The notes: a model not told the origin generated them from the sequence alone. DNA of 64,000 nt from Cyanobacteria bacterium RI_101 (GCA_016471375.1 WGLZ01000013.1:1-64000); one strand, 5' to 3'; positions 8,079 to 17,263 are shown, numbered from the stretch's first letter. Numbers and translations: made by a program.

Positions 8079-8990
8079 ATGTTTATTGCAAATCTGAGAT
8101 GCTTCCAGGCTTGGAGCGCCGGTTATGAGCGTCAGCGCGACTGGTTTCGTCAATTAACGCAACTGCAGGGGTCTGTGATTCCGGCCATTACTCCCAAGGT
8201 TCTTTTTTGCGTCCTCTTTAGCGTTTTGGTGTCCCGCATCCACTTGGGAGGTTTTCATTTGGCCATTCCCGTTAAAACCGGCCTCATCCCCAGTATTGTC
8301 CTGGGTCTTTTATTGGTTTTTCGCACCAACACCGCCTACGACCGTTTTTGGGAAGGGCGCAAGCTCTGGGGCAACCTCGTCAACGTCGTCCGCAACCTCT
8401 CCCGAGGGATTTGGGTTCTAGTCAAAGAAACGGCGCCGGAGGACCGCCGGCAAAAACGGGAGGTCATCAAACTGCTCGTCGCCTTTTCAGTGAGCGCCAA
8501 GCTATTTCTGCGGGGGGAAACCGTCAATCGCGAATTAGCGGCGCTGGTTTCCCCGGAGGACTATCGACAGTTACAACAGGTTCATCATCCTCCCTTGAGG
8601 ATCGCCCTTTGGGTGAGCGCCTACCTGAACCGGCAATTGGAGCGCCATGCCCTCAACCCTTATCAGGCTAGCGCCCTGTTAAAACTGGTGGATCAAATGG
8701 TGGACGCCCTCGGCGCCTGCGAGCGGATTTTGAAAACGCCGATGCCCCTGGCCTACGCCATTCACCTCAAGCAACTGGTTTTCATCTATTGCCTGAGTCT
8801 GCCCTTTGAATTAGTAGATCAACTACTCTGGCTGACGGCGCCCATTGTGGGACTGACCAGTTTCGCGATTTTTGGCATTGAGGAAATTGGCTCGGAAATT
8901 GAAAATCCTTTTGGCTACGACGCGAACGATTTGCCCCTAGACCAAATTTGTCAGACGATGCGGGCTAATATCGATGACTTGATTCAGTAA
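8079..8990 (+). CDS. Bestrophin family anion channel (UPF0187)
   Basis: A 303-residue membrane protein of the bestrophin family. Recognisable features are the LVFRTNTAYDRFWEGRKLWG segment after the second hydrophobic region and the C-terminal IENPFGYDANDLPLD motif, both typical of the bacterial and chloroplast members. Bestrophins form pentameric anion channels; thylakoid relatives conduct chloride or bicarbonate and tune proton motive force or carbon supply. The sequence does not tell which membrane it occupies here. An AT-rich stretch precedes the start and the gene appears monocistronic. Confidence 0.88.
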   Translation: MFIANLRCFQAWSAGYERQRDWFRQLTQLQGSVIPAITPKVLFCVLFSVLVSRIHLGGFHLAIPVKTGLIPSIVLGLLLVFRTNTAYDRFWEGRKLWGNLVNVVRNLSRGIWVLVKETAPEDRRQKREVIKLLVAFSVSAKLFLRGETVNRELAALVSPEDYRQLQQVHHPPLRIALWVSAYLNRQLERHALNPYQASALLKLVDQMVDALGACERILKTPMPLAYAIHLKQLVFIYCLSLPFELVDQLLWLTAPIVGLTSFAIFGIEEIGSEIENPFGYDANDLPLDQICQTMRANIDDLIQ

Positions 8991-9053
8991 GTGAACTTTG
9001 ATAGAACTTCCTCTACGCTCAAGCAAAGATTTTAAACTTCGTTTTTAATAAAA

Positions 9054-9125
9054 CTCCCCGGGTAGGATTCGAACCTACGACCAATCGGTTAACAGCCGAC
9101 CGCTCTACCACTGAGCTACCGAGGA
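9054..9125 (-). tRNA. tRNA-Asn(GUU)
   Basis: On the minus strand a 72-nt cloverleaf is complete: acceptor TCCTCGG/CCGGGGA with discriminator G, D-arm GCTCAGTGGTAGAGC, anticodon stem-loop with loop CTGTTAA giving anticodon GTT, and T-arm GTAGGTTCGAATCCTAC. The 3' CCA is not encoded. Confidence 0.97.
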
Positions 9126-9233
9126 ATGCTGACAACAGTCGTTCATCATAGCAAGGGTAAGGGGATTTAGGCAAGGGGGTAGACAAAAAAATTTTTCCCT
9201 AGTCTCATTTCGCCCCCCGATCCCCCAACCTCG

Positions 9234-9264
9234 CTGAAATCTGATATCTGGTAACTGATATCTG
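9234..9264. repeat. Copy of a dispersed 'CTGATATCTG' repeat
   Basis: CTGAAATCTGATATCTGG followed by TAACTGATATCTG is one of at least five places where this short, internally repetitive, partly palindromic sequence occurs in the window (also 17919-18022, 19422-19468, 31394-31420, 55442-55580). It lies between tRNA-Asn and the CGLD27 gene. Confidence 0.7.
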
Positions 9265-9317
9265 TTTTTAGGCTACAGTTAGGAAAAAACCTTGCCCGCC
9301 AACGCCCCCAGTCGAGG

Positions 9318-9845
9318 ATGATGCCGGATTCTGAGTCAACCCTCTGCCCCGTTCCCCAGGAGCAACGCCCCATTAACGAATACGAAGCCCTCAAATCCGC
9401 CTGGATTTTAGGCTGGGGCGCCCTGCCCCTCCACCGCTACGGTCGGAAATTAGGGTTCTTTTCCCTGGGGGCGGCGCTGTTGGCCAGCCCCATCGCCGCG
9501 GCCAGTTTCCCCCCCGCTAAATATCCCTTGTCTTTTACCCTCGCCACCCTGCTGGGTCTCGGCCTCGCCCTGGGACTTCTCGTCCTCAGAATTTTCCTCG
9601 GCTGGTTCTATATCGCCGACCGTCTCCGCTCCGAGCGAGTGATCTATGAGGAGTCAGGCTGGTACGATGGTCAAACCTGGCCCAAACCCCCGGAAGTGTT
9701 GGTTCGAGACCGGCTCATTGTCCAATATCAAGTCAGTCCCATTCTTCGGCGGTTGGGGGTCACCCTAGGGGGCGTTTTCGCTTTATTAGTCTTTGCAGTC
9801 GGCGCTTTGGCGCTCTGGGCCCCCGACCTCTCCCCGGGCCGTTAG
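9318..9845 (+). CDS. CGLD27 / Ycf36 family membrane protein (DUF1230)
   Basis: A 175-residue protein beginning with the hallmark CPVPQEQRPINEYEALK, which identifies the family called Ycf36 in algal plastids and CGLD27 in plants. Three to four hydrophobic segments follow, with a YEESGWYDGQTWPKP motif between residues about 110 and 125. The family is restricted to oxygenic phototrophs; its plant member has been linked to iron homeostasis, but the biochemical role is unknown. Either ATG of the ATGATG at 9318 could be the start. The last 60 bases overlap convergently with the thioesterase gene. Confidence 0.88.
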   Translation: MMPDSESTLCPVPQEQRPINEYEALKSAWILGWGALPLHRYGRKLGFFSLGAALLASPIAAASFPPAKYPLSFTLATLLGLGLALGLLVLRIFLGWFYIADRLRSERVIYEESGWYDGQTWPKPPEVLVRDRLIVQYQVSPILRRLGVTLGGVFALLVFAVGALALWAPDLSPGR

Positions 9846-10319
9846 TTTGGCTAAAATCTCCCGGACTTCCGGCGGCAGTCGGCGCCGAATTTTCCCCTTG
9901 GCGGGGTCGACGGCCACCAGGGTCACTTTAGCGGTTAGACAAAGCTCCTGGGTTTCTAGACAGTCAATGCGGTAGTCCCAATCCAGACGCACCCCCTGGA
10001 TTTCCTGCATGGCGGTTTTCACCAGCGCCGTTTGCCCCAGGCGGAGGGAACGGTGGTAGCGCAGGGAGAGATCCACCACCGGCAGGTCGCATCCCAGGGC
10101 CACCAGTTCGGCAAAATCTACGCCAATGGCCCGGAGACATTCCACCCGAGCGGTTTCCATCCAGGTTAAATAGGCGCCGTGCCAGACGGCGCCGCTGTAG
10201 TCGGTGTGGTGGGGTTGCACCCGCACCAAAAATTCAAACCACTTCTCGGCGGTGGCTTTCAGTTCGGGGGCGGAAGCCAGACTTCCGGCTTCGGGGGGCA
10301 GTTGGGGAGAGGCGGCCAC
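9786..10319 (-). CDS. Hot-dog fold acyl-CoA thioesterase (YbgC/DHNA-CoA hydrolase type)
   Basis: A 177-residue single hot-dog domain protein. The signature VQPHHTDYSGAVWHGAYLTW followed by METARVECLR matches the 4-hydroxybenzoyl-CoA/YbgC group, with Asp in HTD as the likely catalytic residue. Cyanobacterial relatives include 1,4-dihydroxy-2-naphthoyl-CoA hydrolase of phylloquinone synthesis; menD of the same pathway lies at 49283. The assignment to that pathway is an inference, since related thioesterases act on other acyl-CoAs. The C-terminal 20 residues, which overlap CGLD27 on the other strand, look poorly conserved. Confidence 0.78.
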   Translation of the reverse strand: MAASPQLPPEAGSLASAPELKATAEKWFEFLVRVQPHHTDYSGAVWHGAYLTWMETARVECLRAIGVDFAELVALGCDLPVVDLSLRYHRSLRLGQTALVKTAMQEIQGVRLDWDYRIDCLETQELCLTAKVTLVAVDPAKGKIRRRLPPEVREILAKLTARGEVGGPERQSADCKD

Positions 10320-10370
10320 GGGTCTAGGTTAACAAAGACGGGACAACTCGCCTATTTTACCGCCCCGGCT

Positions 10371-10766
10371 CTAATCTTCTTCTTTGATATAGATTTCGTC
10401 GCCCCGTTGGTAAAAGTTATAGGTTTTACCGTGATCCTCGCAGTTGGAACCGCGGGCGGCGTAGGGCGAAATTTTTGTGCGCACAAAGTTCGTGCGGGAG
10501 GTGGCGTCGTCGTCATAGCGGATCGTGAGTTGGGGGGAGCGATTCTCGCCAGGATAATCGTATTCCCAAATCATTTTTTTCCATTTACCCGGCGCCACAC
10601 TGCCTTGATTCCAGTCGCCCTTGTCGCCCCAGCGATAAAAATAGTTAATTGTGCGCCCCGTCTCCGTGCCAATACAAGCCAGGGCAAATTTTGGCGCTTG
10701 AGCTAAGACCTTACCGTTACCGAATCCCAAGAGTGAGAGCAGGAGAGCAAAATTAAGTAATTTCAT
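10371..10766 (-). CDS. Small secreted protein of unknown function
   Basis: A 131-residue protein with a clear signal peptide (MKLLNFALLLSLLGFGNGKV then LAQA). The mature part of about 110 residues is rich in Trp, Tyr and Gly with two cysteines (CIGTETGRTINYFYRWGDKG, then GSNCEDHGKTYNFYQRGDEI), suggesting a small beta-rich disulphide-bonded periplasmic domain. I do not recognise the family. The long upstream gap (to 11079) suggests its own promoter. Confidence 0.6.
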   Translation of the reverse strand: MKLLNFALLLSLLGFGNGKVLAQAPKFALACIGTETGRTINYFYRWGDKGDWNQGSVAPGKWKKMIWEYDYPGENRSPQLTIRYDDDATSRTNFVRTKISPYAARGSNCEDHGKTYNFYQRGDEIYIKEED

Positions 10767-11079
10767 AGATTTAAGTTTCCTTGTACGAAAAAATGGCTAG
10801 GACATAATCTCTCTTCCCTTACAAAGGGACTTAACTTAGGCGGCTGAACACTTGCTCTTATTTGCTAGCGAGGAATTTAACACACGAGTTTAGGTATTAG
10901 CCACAGTTTAATGAACAGTCCTAATCTCTGTCTTAGCTCACTTTTCTAGTTCTGGAACACTTCCCCATGAGGATTTGGGGCAAATTTAACAAAATCTTAA
11001 GCTCCAAGCTCAATCCTGAAACCGGCGCCGTAAAATGATGGGTTTAGCGTCCTTTTAACAATACCCCTTTCCCCCTTCC
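10767..11079. other. 313-bp divergent intergenic region
   Basis: AT-rich spacer between the small secreted protein (minus) and hemB (plus). It should carry both promoters. No repeat, hairpin with a T-tract or RNA gene was recognised, and no clear -35/-10 pair stands out. Confidence 0.5.
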
Positions 11080-12066
11080 ATGTTTCCCATCACTCGCCCC
11101 CGCCGTCTTCGTCAAAGCGACCCCCTGCGCCGTATGGTCAGGGAAACCACCTTGACGGTTAACGATCTGATCTATCCTCTCTTTGCCGCGCCGGGAACCG
11201 GAGTGGCCAAAGAAGTGGTCTCCATGCCGGGGGTCTATCAACTCTCGGTGGACAAGATTGTGGAGGACGCCAAGGAAGTCGCGGATCTGGGCATTCCCGC
11301 CATTATTCTCTTCGGCATTCCCGACGTTAAAGACGACGACGCCACCGGCGCTTGGCATGATTGCGGCATTGTCCAAAAGGCGGCGACGGCGGTCAAAGAG
11401 GCTTTACCGGATCTGGTGGTGATCGCCGACACCTGTTTGTGCGAATACACCCAGCACGGCCACTGCGGCTACCTGCAAACCGGCGATTTAACCGGTCGGG
11501 TCTTGAACGACCCCACCCTAGAATTGTTGAAAAAAACCGCCGTTTCCCAAGCCCGGGCCGGCGCCGATATTATCGCCCCCTCCGGCATGATGGACGGCTT
11601 TGTGCAATCCATTCGGGAAGCCTTAGACGAAGCGGGTTTTAGCGATACGCCTATCCTTTCCTACGCCGCTAAATACGCCTCCGCCTACTACGGCCCCTTC
11701 CGGGACGCGGCGGAGTCTAGCCCCCAGTTTGGCGACCGGCGCACCTACCAAATGGATCCCGGCAACGCTCGGGAGGCTCTCAAGGAGGTGGAACTGGATC
11801 TGCTAGAAGGCGCCGATATGGTGATGGTAAAACCGGCGCTGTCCTACATGGATATTATCTGGCGGATTAAGGAAATGACCAACCTGCCGGTGGCGGCCTA
11901 CAACGTCTCCGGGGAATACGCCATGGTTAAGGCCGCGGCGCTCCGGGGTTGGATTGACGAGGAACGGGTGGCGCTAGAAACGTTACTGAGCTTGAAACGG
12001 GCCGGCGCCGATTTAATTCTGACCTACCACGCCAAGGACGCGGCTCGTTGGTTGTCGAAAAATTAG
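11080..12066 (+). CDS. hemB: Delta-aminolevulinic acid dehydratase (porphobilinogen synthase)
   Basis: HemB condenses two 5-aminolevulinate molecules to porphobilinogen, feeding haem, chlorophyll, bilin and cobamide synthesis. The 328 residues include both Schiff-base lysines, Lys198 ([17 protein letters not shown]) and Lys251 ([14 protein letters not shown]), and the cysteine cluster Cys119, Cys121 and Cys129 in [16 protein letters not shown] that marks metal-binding members. Length is normal. It is convergent with a membrane protein gene 14 bases away. Confidence 0.97.
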   Translation: MFPITRPRRLRQSDPLRRMVRETTLTVNDLIYPLFAAPGTGVAKEVVSMPGVYQLSVDKIVEDAKEVADLGIPAIILFGIPDVKDDDATGAWHDCGIVQKAATAVKEALPDLVVIADTCLCEYTQHGHCGYLQTGDLTGRVLNDPTLELLKKTAVSQARAGADIIAPSGMMDGFVQSIREALDEAGFSDTPILSYAAKYASAYYGPFRDAAESSPQFGDRRTYQMDPGNAREALKEVELDLLEGADMVMVKPALSYMDIIWRIKEMTNLPVAAYNVSGEYAMVKAAALRGWIDEERVALETLLSLKRAGADLILTYHAKDAARWLSKN

Positions 12067-12080
12067 GCGGTTAAAGTTGA

Positions 12081-13916
12081 TTAACGGAGAATTTTCCAGC
12101 CCTGGCATTTATCTTTAACCCACTGGTCGTCCAGGGCGAATTCTCCCCGCAGGCGATACGGACTTTGGGGATGAAAATAGGAACTGTAGAGAAAGGTCAT
12201 CGGCGCTTTATTGACCAGACAAATTTTGTCCCCGGGTTGGATAGCGCCGAGGATTTTCTCGTCCAGAAAACCTTTTTGCTGGAGTTGTTGGGAAAGGGGT
12301 TGGAAGGCGGGATAGGTGAAAAATTTATCGGTTTTATCCACAAAGATCAGGGTGAAAACTAAGGCGACGAGTCCAAAATATTGAGGTCGGAGCCACTGAT
12401 TGACTCCCCGCCGAGTTTCGCTATAGCGACAGACTAAATAGGCGTTTAAACTCACCAAGACCATCATCCAGTACATGTAATAGCGCAGTTCGTAGGACTG
12501 GGGCATCCAGACGGTGATGCCGGTCATGGCGGCGAAGAAAATTAAGGCGACGCAGGTTTCCCGACCCCAATTTAAGGCGCACAACAGGGCGAATAAAACC
12601 AAGTTAAAGACTACATAAGCGCCGAAATAGCCCCCCAAACCAAAGCGCTCTTCGTGCCAGGAAATAAAATCCATGGCTAAGGTCCAGGGCCAAGGACGGC
12701 GCTCGTCAAAGGCGTCGATTTCCAAGACCGAACGCCCCCACCGGAGGGGGGGAGAAAGTTGACGCAGGCTGGGATGCATGAAATCCGGGGAGCTTTCCGT
12801 GTGATTCAGCGCCTGACCCGCGAGGGTAATTTTAATGGGATAAACGGGATTGTGATAGAGGACGATATTTTTAATGGGGACGGAAAAAATTACTAAACTG
12901 GCGAGAAAAACGACCCCCGCCACTTTTAGTAATCTCAAATTATTCTCTAAGCGGGGTCGCCCGACTTGCCAGTAATGGCGGACAAGGAGGGGCAAGGTGG
13001 CTAAAATTAATAGGAAAACGAGGGGAATCAGTTGCAGTTTAATCTGGGCGGCGCTGAAGGCGCCGAGAAAGAGCAAGATTAAACTATTACGGTTCAGTTC
13101 TCTCTGACCAATATAGAGTAAGTATAGCGTTAAAATATAAACGGCAAGGGCGACGTTACCCGGTAAATCAATATAACTCCTAGCCGCGTGCATGTGGATC
13201 ATGGGCACGGCCAGCAGGGAAAGAGTCGCTAAATAAAAGGGAATTTTAACGACTCGAACGAGGTAAATAATTAACAGGATTAAGCTAACGTAGGCCACTA
13301 AATTAGTGGCTTCAATTCGCCGAAAAATAAACCAAAATAAACCTTGCAACCAGTTGGCTAGGAGGGGAAAGCCTAAAAAGCGATTTTCGGTAAAATATTC
13401 AAAGGTATATTGCTCTGGCGTAATGATATTCCAAAGACGAGCGGCAAAGGGAACATGATACATAAAGGCGTCCCCGCCGTAGTTATAGTCAAAGAAAGCG
13501 ACCCCAAAAATAGACAGGAGGGCGACGGCGCCGAGAAAGGTCAAGCCATAGCCAATTAACTCTAGGGGGCCGATCCCTCGCGTTTTCTGGGAAATGACCC
13601 AGCGTTTCAGGGGATTATTCTCTTCTAAGGTTTCCAAAACGGCGCCGGCGGTGACCGTTAATCCTAACAGACCTAAAACAATACGACCCAGACGGAGATC
13701 GTCTCCGCGAAAAATATTCCAATAACCGGCGATCCCCAGCGCCCCCGCCAAGGCTAAGGAGACCGTTCCCCAGAGAAAGACGAGATTATCTTCTAACTTG
13801 GCGATTCCGGGAAAAAAAGGAAGCGATAAATAACCCCGATAAACGACAACGCCCAAGAGCAAAATGGATAGACCAAGAATCAGTCCAAGCAGGGGAACGA
13901 ACATGGGAAACCGCAA
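12081..13916 (-). CDS. Polytopic membrane protein, GT-C glycosyltransferase-like
   Basis: A 611-residue protein with about twelve hydrophobic segments. After the third or fourth comes the acidic, aromatic loop FFDYNYGGDAFMYHVPFAAR, then RFLGFPLLANWLQGLFW, and the C-terminus is a short soluble tail. An Asp/Tyr/His-rich first periplasmic loop is typical of lipid-linked-sugar GT-C enzymes, but no motif fixes the family or substrate. It appears monocistronic and is convergent with hemB. Function unknown; the glycosyltransferase call is inference from architecture. Confidence 0.6.
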   Translation of the reverse strand: MRFPMFVPLLGLILGLSILLLGVVVYRGYLSLPFFPGIAKLEDNLVFLWGTVSLALAGALGIAGYWNIFRGDDLRLGRIVLGLLGLTVTAGAVLETLEENNPLKRWVISQKTRGIGPLELIGYGLTFLGAVALLSIFGVAFFDYNYGGDAFMYHVPFAARLWNIITPEQYTFEYFTENRFLGFPLLANWLQGLFWFIFRRIEATNLVAYVSLILLIIYLVRVVKIPFYLATLSLLAVPMIHMHAARSYIDLPGNVALAVYILTLYLLYIGQRELNRNSLILLFLGAFSAAQIKLQLIPLVFLLILATLPLLVRHYWQVGRPRLENNLRLLKVAGVVFLASLVIFSVPIKNIVLYHNPVYPIKITLAGQALNHTESSPDFMHPSLRQLSPPLRWGRSVLEIDAFDERRPWPWTLAMDFISWHEERFGLGGYFGAYVVFNLVLFALLCALNWGRETCVALIFFAAMTGITVWMPQSYELRYYMYWMMVLVSLNAYLVCRYSETRRGVNQWLRPQYFGLVALVFTLIFVDKTDKFFTYPAFQPLSQQLQQKGFLDEKILGAIQPGDKICLVNKAPMTFLYSSYFHPQSPYRLRGEFALDDQWVKDKCQGWKILR

Positions 13917-14004
13917 AACAACAGCGAGCTAACAGCATAGTAGCGGAAGACGCGGCCGTCCCTGGCGATTCCCCGGGGTTATAACTCCGACGGCAAGAGT
14001 AACC

Positions 14005-14223
14005 CTAATCTTTTAACGCTTCCACGCTCCGTTCCAGCATGGTTTCTTCTAAGTGTTTGTCCTGTTGGCGCTCCTCCGCCAGCAGTTCCCGGGCCTTTTC
14101 TTCGAGGCTGTCATCCGCCCGGGGCGCCGTTTCCGCGGCCCGCTCGACCATGGTTTCATGGCGTAGGGATTCCTGTTGGCGCTCTTGAACGAGTAATTCT
14201 CGGGCTTTATCCTGAGTGCTCAT
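14005..14223 (-). CDS. 72-residue acidic/basic helical protein built of two tandem repeats
   Basis: The whole protein is a duplication: KARELLVQERQQESLRHETM then VERAAE is echoed by KARELLAEERQQDKHLEETM then LERSVE, joined by an acidic linker. Both halves are predicted long charged helices with no membrane segment or signal. Similar small cyanobacterial proteins with ERxxxxxxxETMLER motifs exist (from memory), without known function. It sits 177 bases downstream of lrtA, beyond that gene's terminator. Confidence 0.7.
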   Translation of the reverse strand: MSTQDKARELLVQERQQESLRHETMVERAAETAPRADDSLEEKARELLAEERQQDKHLEETMLERSVEALKD

Positions 14224-14348
14224 GGGGATAGTCTCCGACGACGAGTTGTAAATTTAGCGACAATCCCAGTTTAGGATTTTGCCGATCCCTTGCGGGGAAT
14301 GGCGGGGCGCTCTGTCACGAAAGTTTACAGAGCGCTGGTTTAGCGGCG

Positions 14349-14370
14349 AAAAAAGCCCCCCGAAGGGGGC
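14349..14370 (-). terminator. Rho-independent terminator of lrtA
   Basis: Read on the minus strand, GCCCCC-TTCG-GGGGGC forms a perfect 6-bp stem with a UUCG tetraloop and is followed immediately by TTTTTT. It lies about 30 bases past the lrtA stop codon. Confidence 0.9.
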
Positions 14371-14400
14371 GGAGTTCAGTCAAGCAAGCTAACTCGGAGA

Positions 14401-14982
14401 CTAAGACTCGCCGTTGGCGCGGGGTTGGATGACGCCAAAGCCGCCGTGGTTGCGCATATAAATAACGTTGATTTCGTTGGTCTCCTGATTACGGAACATA
14501 TAGAAATCATGATCCACTAACTGCAATTGCTCCAGCGCCTCGTCGATGGACATGGGAGGCATGGTGAAATATTTCATCCGCACGACCTGGGAGGGCAGTT
14601 CGGGAGTCCGGTCGCCGATGAGATCCCCCTCTACGGGTTTATCTTCGACGCTGGCGCTGGTTTTGACGTGGGATTGGTTTTTATCCAGCAGGCGCTCTTT
14701 ATACTTGCGCAACTGCCGGGAGATCTTATCCGCCACGAGGTCAATGCTGGCGTAGAGGTTTTCGCTTCCTTCCTGGGCCCGGATCACGGCGCCGTTGGCG
14801 TAAACCGTCACCTCCGCTTTGTGCTTATCGGTAATGCGGGCGTTGCGGGCCACGGAAAGGTGGACGTCCACCTTGGAGGTAATGCCCTGGAAATGTTTAA
14901 CCGCCTTCTCTACTTTTTCTTCGACGTAATCATGGATCGCTTCGGTAACGGTAATATTATTGCCTTGAATTAACAGTTTCAT
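14401..14982 (-). CDS. lrtA: Long-form ribosome hibernation promoting factor (light-repressed protein A)
   Basis: A 193-residue long-form HPF. Residues 1-100 are the HPF/RaiA domain that binds the 30S decoding region ([20 protein letters not shown] start). Residues about 130-190 are the C-terminal dimerisation domain ([20 protein letters not shown] then [20 protein letters not shown]) that joins two 70S ribosomes into 100S dimers. In cyanobacteria this gene is lrtA, whose message accumulates in the dark and depends on a long 5' leader; a leader of about 250 nt is consistent with the promoter candidate at 15239-15267. A terminator follows. Confidence 0.94.
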   Translation of the reverse strand: MKLLIQGNNITVTEAIHDYVEEKVEKAVKHFQGITSKVDVHLSVARNARITDKHKAEVTVYANGAVIRAQEGSENLYASIDLVADKISRQLRKYKERLLDKNQSHVKTSASVEDKPVEGDLIGDRTPELPSQVVRMKYFTMPPMSIDEALEQLQLVDHDFYMFRNQETNEINVIYMRNHGGFGVIQPRANGES

Positions 14983-15475
14983 ACTGAATTCTCCCTAGTT
15001 CAATTGGAATGGAGTGGAATTGAAGAGCAGTTAAGCGATTAAAGCGACGGTTAGCCGAGGTTCCAGGGTTGGACCGACAAGTCTAACCCCGGCGGCGAGG
15101 AACCTGAAAAAGACGGGGACGGCGGGAGACGGGGGGCGATGCTCATGGAGGATGCGATAAAAAAATCAGCCCAAGGAAAAAGAGCGACAACGTTGTGGCG
15201 GAAACCCTGAAAGCGCTTTTTTCCTCAGACTCTCACTATCTTTAGGGTAGCGCTATGTATTTGCCAAAACATCGCTAACGTCCGCTTTGTGATGTTCCTT
15301 TGCATCTCTTAACGTTTCTTAACCTTTCCTTGAAGATCGCCGGCGCCGCCAACGGTTCAGGGCCGGCGCTAAATCCAAGGGGGCGAAATTTCGCTAGGTC
15401 GGCCCGGCGCCGGGGCGGAGGGGGCTTTTATGGGATAATCGGTTACAGCTATTTTACCGAGTTGCGGAATCTGCC
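14983..15475. other. 493-bp divergent region: lrtA leader and the rubA upstream region
   Basis: No coding frame is evident. The left half should be the transcribed leader of lrtA. The right half, next to rubA, has several GC-rich complementary blocks (GCCGGCGCC near 15340 and GGCCGGCGC near 15361; CCCGGCGCCGGGG near 15402) that could fold, but they also reflect the genome-wide GGCGCC excess. Confidence 0.5.
15239..15267 (-). promoter_or_regulatory. Candidate sigma-70 promoter of lrtA
   Basis: On the minus strand TTGGCA (15267-15262) and TAAAGA (15244-15239) are separated by 17 bases. Transcription from here would give lrtA a leader of about 250 nt, in line with the long leader described for lrtA elsewhere. 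The -10 element is a poor match to TATAAT. Confidence 0.4.
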
Positions 15476-15823
15476 ATGAGCGAACGACTCCCTGAAAAGA
15501 TGCTCTCCGAGTTGGCTTCCCCCAACCACGAATGCCGGGCCTGCGGCTATGTCTACGTCCCGGACAAAGGAGATCCGAAAGCGCAAATTCCTCCCGGAAC
15601 GCCTTTTGACGACCTGCCCTTTAGTTGGCGCTGTCCCGTCTGCGGCGTATCCCGCAGTCAGTTTGTCAACACGGGGGCCAGCAACGCCCCGGCGGGCTTT
15701 TCCGAAAATTTGAACTATGGCTTTGGCTTTAACCAAATGACGGGGGAGCAAAAAAATCTCCTGATTTTCGGCGCTTTACTGCTGGGCTTTATCTTCTTTA
15801 TTAGCCTCTACGGATTGCAGTAG
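15476..15823 (+). CDS. rubA: Membrane-anchored rubredoxin
   Basis: A 115-residue protein with a rubredoxin domain (residues about 18-65) whose iron is held by Cys20/Cys23 (ECRACGY) and Cys53/Cys56 (RCPVCGV), followed by a linker and one C-terminal membrane helix ([20 protein letters not shown]). In cyanobacteria, algae and plants this rubredoxin is needed to assemble photosystem II and is typically encoded just upstream of ycf48-psbEFLJ, exactly as here. Confidence 0.95.
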   Translation: MSERLPEKMLSELASPNHECRACGYVYVPDKGDPKAQIPPGTPFDDLPFSWRCPVCGVSRSQFVNTGASNAPAGFSENLNYGFGFNQMTGEQKNLLIFGALLLGFIFFISLYGLQ

Positions 15824-15909
15824 TCTTTTCGGCGTAAAGATACCAAACTGGCGACCCCGCTCTGATTCTACCGCCCGGCGCTCTCTAGCATTGTACTACA
15901 AATACCATC

Positions 15910-16926
15910 ATGAAATTTTTAGGGCAAACTTTCCGACGGTTGGCGATTTTTATAAGTCTTGCGTTCCTTTGTTTAGGGTGTAGTCGCATTCCCGACCTCG
16001 GAGCCAATCCTTGGACGGTGATCCGATTGGAAACCGACTCCACCTTCGCCGATCTGGCCTTTACCGACGATCCCCAACACGGTTGGCTGGTGGGCACGAA
16101 GGAAACGATTTTTGAAACCGCGGACGGCGGCGCGACCTGGCAACCCCGTCCCATTGACTTGGGGGAAGAAAAAGCCAGTTTCACCTCGGTGAGCTTTAAC
16201 GGTCAAGAGGGCTGGATCGCCGGCAAGCCCTCCATCCTCCTCCACACCGAAGACGGCGGCCAGAACTGGTCCCGCATTCCCCTTTCCGAGAAACTGCCCG
16301 GCGCTCCCTACAGCGTGACGGCGCTAGCGCCGCAAACCGCGGAGATGATCACCGATCTGGGGGCCATTTATAAAACCGCCAACGGCGGCAAAAACTGGAA
16401 AGCCTTAGTCCAAGGCGCCGTGGGGGTGGCCCGAACCATTGAGCGCAGTTCCGACGGGCGCTATGTGGCGGTTTCCGCCCGGGGGAATTTTTACTCCACC
16501 TGGGAACCCGGTCAGGTCGAGTGGACGCCCCACAACCGCAATTCTTCCCGGCGCTTGCAAAAAATGGGCTACGGGCGGGACGGGCAACTCTGGCTCCTGG
16601 CCCGGGGCGGTCAACTGCAATTCAGCGCCGATCCCAACGCCGAAGAGTGGAGCGACGTCATTTCCCCCCAATCTAAGAGCAGTTGGGGGCTGTTGGATTT
16701 GGCTTTCCGCACCCCGGAGGAAGTCTGGGTGGCTGGCGGGAGCGGCAATCTTCTGGTCAGCGCCGACGGAGGGCAGACCTGGGCCAAAGACCGGCAGTTA
16801 GAAGACGTGCCCGCGAACCTTTACCGGATTTTATTTCTCGACGACCAGCGGGGCTACGTGCTGGGGCAAAACGGGATTCTGCTGAAATACTCCCCCGCCC
16901 CGGAAACTCCGGCGGAGCCAGCCTAA
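15910..16926 (+). CDS. ycf48: Photosystem II assembly factor Ycf48 (HCF136)
   Basis: A 338-residue lipoprotein: signal sequence ending in the lipobox L-G-Cys24, then a seven-bladed propeller made of repeated units with D/E-GG--W patterns (ADGGATWQPR, EDGGQNWSR, ANGGKNWKA, ADGGQTWAKD). Ycf48 binds newly made D1 and promotes formation of the photosystem II reaction-centre complex in the thylakoid lumen. It lies between rubA and psbE, its usual place. Confidence 0.95.
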   Translation: MKFLGQTFRRLAIFISLAFLCLGCSRIPDLGANPWTVIRLETDSTFADLAFTDDPQHGWLVGTKETIFETADGGATWQPRPIDLGEEKASFTSVSFNGQEGWIAGKPSILLHTEDGGQNWSRIPLSEKLPGAPYSVTALAPQTAEMITDLGAIYKTANGGKNWKALVQGAVGVARTIERSSDGRYVAVSARGNFYSTWEPGQVEWTPHNRNSSRRLQKMGYGRDGQLWLLARGGQLQFSADPNAEEWSDVISPQSKSSWGLLDLAFRTPEEVWVAGGSGNLLVSADGGQTWAKDRQLEDVPANLYRILFLDDQRGYVLGQNGILLKYSPAPETPAEPA

Positions 16927-17011
16927 CGGATTCTAGGATTATTAACCCGATTCGCCCCGGAAAATAGTAAACTGAACATTACCCTGCTTGTTGTTTTAGA
17001 GGAGAACACTT

Positions 17012-17263
17012 ATGTCTGGTTCTACCGGGGAGCGCCCCTTTTCCGATATTGTCACCAGTATTCGCTACTGGGTTATCCACAGCATTACCATCCCCATGCT
17101 CTTCATCGCGGGTTGGCTCTTTGTCAGCACCGGTCTAGCCTACGACGCCTTTGGCACGCCCCGGCCGGACGACTACTTTACCCAAACCCGTCAAGAGCTT
17201 CCTATTATCGAAAACCGTTACGAAGCCGGTCAAGATATCCAGCGCTTTAACCAACAGCAATAA
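17012..17263 (+). CDS. psbE: Cytochrome b559 alpha subunit
   Basis: An 83-residue single-span protein. His23 in [13 protein letters not shown] is the haem ligand and the lumenal tail [18 protein letters not shown] is the conserved PsbE C-terminus. With PsbF it binds the b559 haem at the photosystem II core. A strong GAGGAG Shine-Dalgarno precedes the ATG. First gene of psbE-psbF-psbL-psbJ. Confidence 0.98.
   Translation: MSGSTGERPFSDIVTSIRYWVIHSITIPMLFIAGWLFVSTGLAYDAFGTPRPDDYFTQTRQELPIIENRYEAGQDIQRFNQQQ

Noticed and set aside
10179-10706. 175-codon plus frame spanning the thioesterase and the small secreted protein
   Set aside because: It overlaps two better supported minus-strand genes, one with a signal peptide and one with hot-dog motifs.
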